DNA from: Candidatus Schneewindia gallinarum
Lineage (GTDB): Bacteria > Bacillota > Clostridia > Oscillospirales > Ruminococcaceae
DNA length: 64,000 nucleotides
Reading direction: 5' to 3'
Assembly (NCBI GenBank): GCA_904420175.1
Contig: CAJFUF010000013.1
Span: 28,610 to 92,609 of the forward strand
In this document: piece by piece, positions 59,813 through 64,000 of the stretch
How the letters are laid out: every line of letters begins with the position of its first letter
How positions within the stretch are numbered: position 1 is the first letter of the stretch
Translations under genes and position numbers: made by a program
Notes under the pieces: generated by a model
What the model saw: the letters and a program-made list of their open reading frames with translations, nothing else
The model's database searches: none
Told to the model about the DNA's origin: nothing

Positions 59813-60703
59813 CTATTGTTTATCCTCAGAAATGCTTTTCAAGTATTTCTTTGCGTATTCGATAAATTCCGTACAGGCAGGGGGGAAAAGCTGATCCTTC
59901 TTCCAGGCCAGCACGGTGCTGGATTCAATGACGGGCTCAAAGGGGATAAAGCGCAGGTTCTTGTAAGTACAGTGCAGCTCAATCCCCAGTGCAACGCCCA
60001 TGCCGCTTTCCGCCAGCATGGCCTCGTTATACAACAGGTTTCCGGTGGCAACAATTTGCAGGCGCCCATACGTTTCGTCAAACCAGTCACCCAGCTCGCT
60101 TTGGACAAACTCCCGCGAGGTGGAAATAACCGGAAGCCCGATGAGTTCCTGCGGGGAGATGGATGTCCGGTCTGCAAAGACGGAATCCGTCCGCACAAGC
60201 ACGCCCCACTTCTCCTTCTGCGGGATGGAGACAAAGTCGTATTTGCGGATGTCCACCGGCTCCAGCATGACGCCCATGTCCAGCAGCCCGCGCTCGATAT
60301 AGTCCCGGATGTTGTCCGCATTTCCGCTGTAAATCTGGTAGCGGACCAGCGGATGCTCCTGCCGGAAGGAGTACAACAGCCGGGAGAACAGGCGGGCGCT
60401 GAGAAATTCGCCGCTGCCAATGGCAATTTCCCCTGTCAGCTCCTCCTCGCGGCGCACAAAGTCGCGCTTGGTTTTTTCTGCAAGGGACAGCAGCTCCTGT
60501 GCGCGGCGTTTCAGCAGCATTCCGTCCTCCGTCAGGATAATACTGTGGCTGCTTCTGACAAACAGCTTCACGCCAAGTTCCTCCTCCAGCTGCATCATCT
60601 GCCGCGACAGGGTGGGCTGTGTTACGTGCAGCATCTGCGCCGCTTTTGTGATGTTTTCCTCCCTGGCAACTGCCAGAAAATAATTTAAAACCCGAAGTTC
60701 CAT
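59813..60703 (-). CDS. LysR-family transcriptional regulator
   Basis: A 296 aa regulator. Helix-turn-helix FLAVAREENITKAAQMLHVTQPTLSRQM (9-36) and LEEELGVKLFVRSSHSIILTEDG are canonical; the effector domain has GEIAIGSGEF, LLDMGVMLEPVDIRKYDF and GVALGIELHC. It lies upstream of, and in line with, the MerR/flavodoxin/reductase cluster but ends in its own terminator, so it may act on that cluster or elsewhere. GAGGGGAGGC precedes the ATG. Confidence 0.88.
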   Translation of the reverse strand: MELRVLNYFLAVAREENITKAAQMLHVTQPTLSRQMMQLEEELGVKLFVRSSHSIILTEDGMLLKRRAQELLSLAEKTKRDFVRREEELTGEIAIGSGEFLSARLFSRLLYSFRQEHPLVRYQIYSGNADNIRDYIERGLLDMGVMLEPVDIRKYDFVSIPQKEKWGVLVRTDSVFADRTSISPQELIGLPVISTSREFVQSELGDWFDETYGRLQIVATGNLLYNEAMLAESGMGVALGIELHCTYKNLRFIPFEPVIESSTVLAWKKDQLFPPACTEFIEYAKKYLKSISEDKQ

Positions 60704-60793
60704 GGCGAAAGCCTCCCCTCTAGGCTGATTATACCGGAAAAGCGGGCAACAATCAACATAACGGACCGGCAGCCATGCCCTGACTGCATGACA

Positions 60794-60827
60794 GAAAAAT
60801 TTGTGCCGCAGGAATGGTCCTGCGGCA
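60794..60827 (-). terminator. Terminator of the uvrA-like gene
   Basis: Minus strand TGCCGCAGGA, CCAT loop, TCCTGCGGCA, then CAAATTTTT. Confidence 0.75.
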
Positions 60828-60840
60828 CTTGCCTGCGCTG

Positions 60841-63357
60841 CTAGTTTGTTTCGGACAGCCCGTGTAAAAACCGGCCCGTTATGCTTGACTTGTTTTGGGC
60901 AATTTCGGCGGGCGTGCCGGCGGCAACGATTCTGCCGCCCTCCTCGCCGCCGCCCGGGCCCATGTCAATGATGTAGTCGGCATTCCGGATGACGTCCAGG
61001 TCATGCTCAATAACAATGACGGTGGCGCCGTTGTCAATCAGGGTCTGAAAGACCTGAAGCAGCGTCCGCACATCCAGCGGGTGCAGCCCGATGGTCGGCT
61101 CGTCAAAAACAAAGATGGAGTCCGACTGTCCGCGACCCATTTCGCTGGCAAGTTTCAGCCTCTGCGCCTCCCCGCCGGAGAGGCTGGGCGTCGCCTCGCC
61201 AAGGGTCAGGTATCCAAGCCCGAGGCTTTGCAGCACCTGAAGCCGCTGCCGGACGACCTTTAAGTCCTCACAGGCGTCCAGGGCGGTGTGGATGTCCATG
61301 GCCATCAATTCCGGCAGGGAGAAGTCCCGGCCGGACCGGCTGTGGTAGCGCACTTTTCCCGCATCCTTGGCGTAACGTGCGCCGTGGCACTCCGGGCAGG
61401 GGATGTCCACGTCCGGCAAAAACTGCACGTCAAGGCTGATGGTGCCTGTACCGTCGCACACAGGGCAACGCAGCTTGCCCGTGTTGTAGGAGAAATCCCC
61501 TGCCTTGAAGGCGAGGCGGCGGGCGTTCGGGGTCTTGGCGTAGATTTTGCGCAGCTCGTCATGGACATTGGCGTAGGTTGCCACGGTGGAGCGAACGTTG
61601 ATACCAATGGGCGTCGCGTCGATTAGCTTGATGTGTGCGATCCCCGGCGCCTCAGCGGAGAGGACGTGTTCCGGCAGGGCCTTGCCGGAGACAGCCGCCT
61701 CCATGCCGGGAATCAGGCTTTCCAGAATCAGGGTTGTTTTACCGGAACCGGACACACCCGTCACCGCCGTCAGCCTGCCCTTCGGAATATCCACTTCAAG
61801 GGGCTTGACGGTGTGAATGGCGGAGGTGGACAAATGGATGGTTCCAAACTGGAACAGGGCGTCCGCAGGGCTGCACTGCCGCACGCGGACCTGCTCCGCC
61901 CCGGAGAGGAACGGCCCAATGAGAGAGTGCGGATTTCCTGCAAGGTCCGAAACAGTCCCCTGTGCCACAATACGGCCGCCGTCCGCGCCGGCCTGCGGCC
62001 CCATCTCAATAAGCCAGTCCGCCTGGGAAAGAATCTGCGTGTCGTGATCCACAAGCAGCACGGAGTTGCCGTCCGCCACTAGGTCGTTCATGACTTCGGT
62101 CAGCCCCACAATGTTGGAGGGGTGCAGCCCGATGGACGGCTCATCCAGCACATATAGCACGCCGGTGGTGCGGTTGCGCACCGCACGGGCAAGCTGCATA
62201 CGCTGCCGTTCGCCCGTGGACAGGGTGGAGGCAGCGCGGTCAAGCGTCAGGTAGCTGAGCCCCAGCTCCATCAGACGCCTGGCCACAGTTTGAAACGACT
62301 CGCAGATGTTTTCCGCCATGGGACGCATCTGCTCCGGCAGGGAGGACGGCACGCCCTTCACCCATTCGGTAAGCTCCGCCAGCGTCATTTTGCAGGCTTC
62401 ATCAAGGCCGATACCGCGCAACCGCGGCATTCTCGCCGCCTCGGAAAGGCGGGTGCCGCCGCAGTCGGGGCATACTTCCTCTTTCAGAAACTTTTCCACC
62501 CGCTTCATGCCTTTTTCGTCCTTCACTTTGGCCAGTGCATTTTCCACGGTATAGACCGCGTTGAAATAGGTGAAATCCAGCTCCCCGGCCTGGTTGGAGT
62601 TCTTGGGATGGTAGAAAATGTGTTTCTTTATAGCCGGACCGTTGTAGACGATGTCCTTTTCCTGCTCGGTCAGTTCCCGGAAGGGAACATCCGTCCGCAC
62701 GCCCATCGCCCGGCAGACCTCGGTCATCAGGGACCACATCAGGGTGTTCCACGGCGCGACGGCCCCCTCGTCAATGGTAAGGGACTCGTCAGGGACAAGC
62801 GTCGCCCGGTCGACGGTGCGGACGATACCGGTGCCGCCGCAGGTGCGGCAGGCGCCCTGGCTGTTAAAGGCCAGCTCCTCCGCGCTGGGCGGGAAAAAGT
62901 GCTCGCCGCATTCCGGGCAGACAAGCTCCTGCCCGGCAGCCACTGCCAGCGTCGGTTCGAGATAGTGACCGTTGGGGCAGCGATGGCTGGCCAGCCGTGA
63001 AAACATCAGCCGCAGGCTGTTCAACAGCTCCGTCCCGGTGCCGAAGGTGCTTCGGATACCGGGCACGCCGGGCCGCTGGTGCAGGGCCAGCGCGGCAGGA
63101 ACATATAAAACCTCGTCCACATCCGCCCTTGCCGCCTGTGTCATCCGCCTGCGGGTATAGGTGGACAGCGCGTCGAGATAACGCCGGGATCCTTCCGCAT
63201 ACAGCACCCCCAGCGCAAGGGACGATTTGCCCGAGCCGGACACCCCGGCAATGCCGACAATTTTGTTTAAGGGGATGTCGACATCGATGTTTTTCAAGTT
63301 GTGCACTTTTGCACCGCGGATTTTAATTTCCTCCGGCGCATTCGTCTGTCTTTTCAT
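60841..63357 (-). CDS. UvrA-like excinuclease ATPase, short (class II) form
   Basis: DNA-damage recognition or DNA-binding ABC ATPase related to UvrA, 838 aa versus about 940 for housekeeping UvrA. NBD1: GIAGVSGSGKSSLALGVLY (33-51) with LSTGERQRMQLARA and VLYVLDEPSIGLHP. NBD2: TAVTGVSGSGKTTLILES with LSGGEAQRLKLASEM and FVFDEPTIGLHPLD. Zinc modules are CPECGEHF/CRTCGGTG, CPDCGGTRL and CPVCDGTG/CPECHGARY. The missing length falls in the UvrB-binding/insertion part, as in UvrA2 and DrrC-like self-protection proteins. Promoter TTGTTC/TATAAT near 63410-63439. Confidence 0.85.
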   Translation of the reverse strand: MKRQTNAPEEIKIRGAKVHNLKNIDVDIPLNKIVGIAGVSGSGKSSLALGVLYAEGSRRYLDALSTYTRRRMTQAARADVDEVLYVPAALALHQRPGVPGIRSTFGTGTELLNSLRLMFSRLASHRCPNGHYLEPTLAVAAGQELVCPECGEHFFPPSAEELAFNSQGACRTCGGTGIVRTVDRATLVPDESLTIDEGAVAPWNTLMWSLMTEVCRAMGVRTDVPFRELTEQEKDIVYNGPAIKKHIFYHPKNSNQAGELDFTYFNAVYTVENALAKVKDEKGMKRVEKFLKEEVCPDCGGTRLSEAARMPRLRGIGLDEACKMTLAELTEWVKGVPSSLPEQMRPMAENICESFQTVARRLMELGLSYLTLDRAASTLSTGERQRMQLARAVRNRTTGVLYVLDEPSIGLHPSNIVGLTEVMNDLVADGNSVLLVDHDTQILSQADWLIEMGPQAGADGGRIVAQGTVSDLAGNPHSLIGPFLSGAEQVRVRQCSPADALFQFGTIHLSTSAIHTVKPLEVDIPKGRLTAVTGVSGSGKTTLILESLIPGMEAAVSGKALPEHVLSAEAPGIAHIKLIDATPIGINVRSTVATYANVHDELRKIYAKTPNARRLAFKAGDFSYNTGKLRCPVCDGTGTISLDVQFLPDVDIPCPECHGARYAKDAGKVRYHSRSGRDFSLPELMAMDIHTALDACEDLKVVRQRLQVLQSLGLGYLTLGEATPSLSGGEAQRLKLASEMGRGQSDSIFVFDEPTIGLHPLDVRTLLQVFQTLIDNGATVIVIEHDLDVIRNADYIIDMGPGGGEEGGRIVAAGTPAEIAQNKSSITGRFLHGLSETN

Positions 63358-63409
63358 AAAAATGCCTCGCTTTTAGCCGGTTCCATATCTGGTCATTAAA
63401 ACAGTTCCA

Positions 63410-63439
63410 ATTATAGCACACCGGACACAGACGGAACAA
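63410..63439 (-). promoter_or_regulatory. Promoter of the uvrA-like gene
   Basis: Minus strand TTGTTC (63439-63434), 18-base spacer, TATAAT (63415-63410). Confidence 0.6.
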
Positions 63440-63509
63440 GCGCCGGGCTGCACCGCAAAAAGGGGAGCGGCGGAGAGGCGGATGGCTTGTTTTAAAGCCA
63501 TAGGCAAAA

Positions 63510-63541
63510 AATAAGCCGGAGCAAAGCGGACTTTGCTCCGG
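63510..63541 (-). terminator. Intrinsic terminator
   Basis: CCGGAGCAAAG, 4-base loop, CTTTGCTCCGG; minus strand continues CTTATTTTTTG. It would stop transcripts entering from the tRNA-Ser side. Confidence 0.65.
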
Positions 63542-63582
63542 CGTGTCTAAGCCACATGAAAAAGATCTTTTTGGCATTTCGA

Positions 63583-63712
63583 CGGCGGGAGTTGAACTCT
63601 TTCAAACCCGCAAAAGTTGGTAGCAAGCCGGAGCGCCCAGAGCGCGTTTACAAGCGAGCAACGTAGGCGCAGCGGGACTTTTTGCGGAAAAGGAGGAACA
63701 GTGGAGCGGTCG
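63583..63712 (-). repeat. tRNA-downstream repeat, copy B
   Basis: Read on the minus strand, ACCGCTCC, TTCCTCCT, TCCGCAAAAAGTC, CTTGTAAACGCG, GCTACCAACTTTT, GCGGG and GTTCAA appear in the same order as in copy A after tRNA-Gly. Terminal inverted repeats are at 63609-63619 and 63678-63688. Confidence 0.75.
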
Positions 63713-63730
63713 ACTGATTTTTTGAGTATA

Positions 63731-63761
63731 AAAAAATCGGAACGAGCGTAACTCGTTCCGA
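63731..63761 (-). terminator. Terminator of the original tRNA-Ser gene
   Basis: Minus strand CGGAACGAG, TTACG loop, CTCGTTCCG, ATTTTTTT, 3 bases after the tRNA CCA. Confidence 0.85.
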
Positions 63762-63763
63762 CG

Positions 63764-63820
63764 TGGCGGAGAGGGCGGGATTCGAACCCGCGTGCGGTTG
63801 CCCGCAAACTGATTTCGAGT
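63764..63820 (-). other. tRNA-Ser(CGA) 3' part: probable attachment site of an integrated element
   Basis: Minus strand runs from the anticodon loop ACTCGAAATC through variable arm TGCGG-GCAA-CCGCA, T arm GCGGGTTCGAATCCCGC, acceptor CCCTCTCC, G and CCA. The 5' anticodon stem, D arm and 5' acceptor are absent upstream: identity to a tRNA breaks right at the anticodon loop. That is how a tyrosine integrase that crosses over in the anticodon loop leaves one end of an element; the element would extend to the right. Confidence 0.75.
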
Positions 63821-64000
63821 TTTATCGCTGTCTGTTAATTACATGGTTTCTCCAGTCAGTTTCAGTCAGCCTTGTACGCCTGCAAACCCGCATGAAATCT
63901 GGGCTTTTTGAAAAAATGCCCGCAAATACTGAGGAATCGCCCATCGGTTCCAATCAGCGATTTTTCTGCTTTTGGAAAGAACTGCGGAAAGAACGGAAAG
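63821..64000. mobile_element. Probable left end of an integrated element (continues beyond window)
   Basis: Sequence right of the tRNA-Ser fragment does not complete the tRNA. It holds a CAGTCAG-TTT-CAGTCAG direct repeat (63853-63869), possibly an integrase arm site. No gene can be called in these 180 bases. Confidence 0.4.

Noticed and set aside
63764..63850. tmRNA or complete tRNA
   Set aside because: No tag-peptide region and no 5' acceptor GGAGAGGG or D arm upstream; only the tRNA-Ser 3' part is present.

Overview
The window reads as a chromosomal segment of an anaerobic, spore-forming, low-O2 Firmicute, most likely a Clostridia member of the Oscillospirales type. The signs are: moderate to high G+C coding DNA, AGGAGG-type ribosome binding sites, frequent TTG/GTG starts, a FabK-type fatty acid operon, a high-molecular-weight rubredoxin, two collagen-like (BclA-type) surface proteins and Fe-S aldo/keto reductases. 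No species call is possible from sequence alone.

Layout. 1-6.5 kb: right end of a surface-glycan locus (ABC-2 exporter permease and ATPase, tandem GT2 transferase, WsaF-like transferase, DUF2142 membrane protein); from about 1.48 to 6.5 kb it is clearly AT-richer than the rest. 6.5-13 kb: small membrane proteins, glycerol dehydrogenase, and a module of two M20 hydrolases flanking two membrane proteins (DUF5058 and a partner). 12.9-15.1 kb: nucleotide-binding kinase-like protein, rsmE, prmA. 15.3-18.3 kb: collagen-like protein, a glycosyltransferase with C-terminal repeats, L-lactate dehydrogenase. 18.3-24 kb: nucleoside catabolism (deoR, two nucleoside phosphorylases, deoC) followed upstream by a dipeptidase and glycerate kinase. 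24-30 kb: high-molecular-weight rubredoxin, tRNA-Gly, HD-domain protein, and a MarR-regulated heterodimeric ABC exporter. 30.4-34 kb: cold-shock protein, an Lsa-type ABC-F protein behind an attenuator, a second collagen-like protein. 34-43.5 kb: the complete fab/acc operon, from a MarR/FabT-type repressor through fabH, acpP, fabK, fabD, fabG, fabF, accB, fabZ, accC, accD, accA. 43.6-50.1 kb: LysR with a split chromate transporter, an unknown protein, sbcDC. 50.3-55.5 kb: orphan serine recombinase, nucleoside hydrolase, NifX-like and ArsC/Spx-like proteins, a secreted 5'-nucleotidase. 55.6-60.7 kb: MerR-controlled reductive cluster (flavodoxin, broken cupin gene, two Fe-S aldo/keto reductases), DUF1893 protein and LysR. 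60.8-63.4 kb: UvrA-like protein. 63.76-63.82 kb: the 3' part of a tRNA-Ser(CGA), best read as the attachment site of an integrated element that continues off the right edge.

The most distinctive regulatory structures visible are: an attenuator with terminator, antiterminator and tiny leader ORF ahead of the ABC-F gene; a 19-bp-spacer MerR-type promoter ahead of the aldo/keto reductases; a dyad overlapping the -10 of the fab operon; matching TGTTAT/ATAACA half-sites at deoR and the nucleoside operon; an 11-bp-phased TGTAAA triple repeat ahead of the 5'-nucleotidase; and a repeat found in the same position downstream of both tRNA loci. All protein functions are inferred from motifs read by eye; no database search was run.
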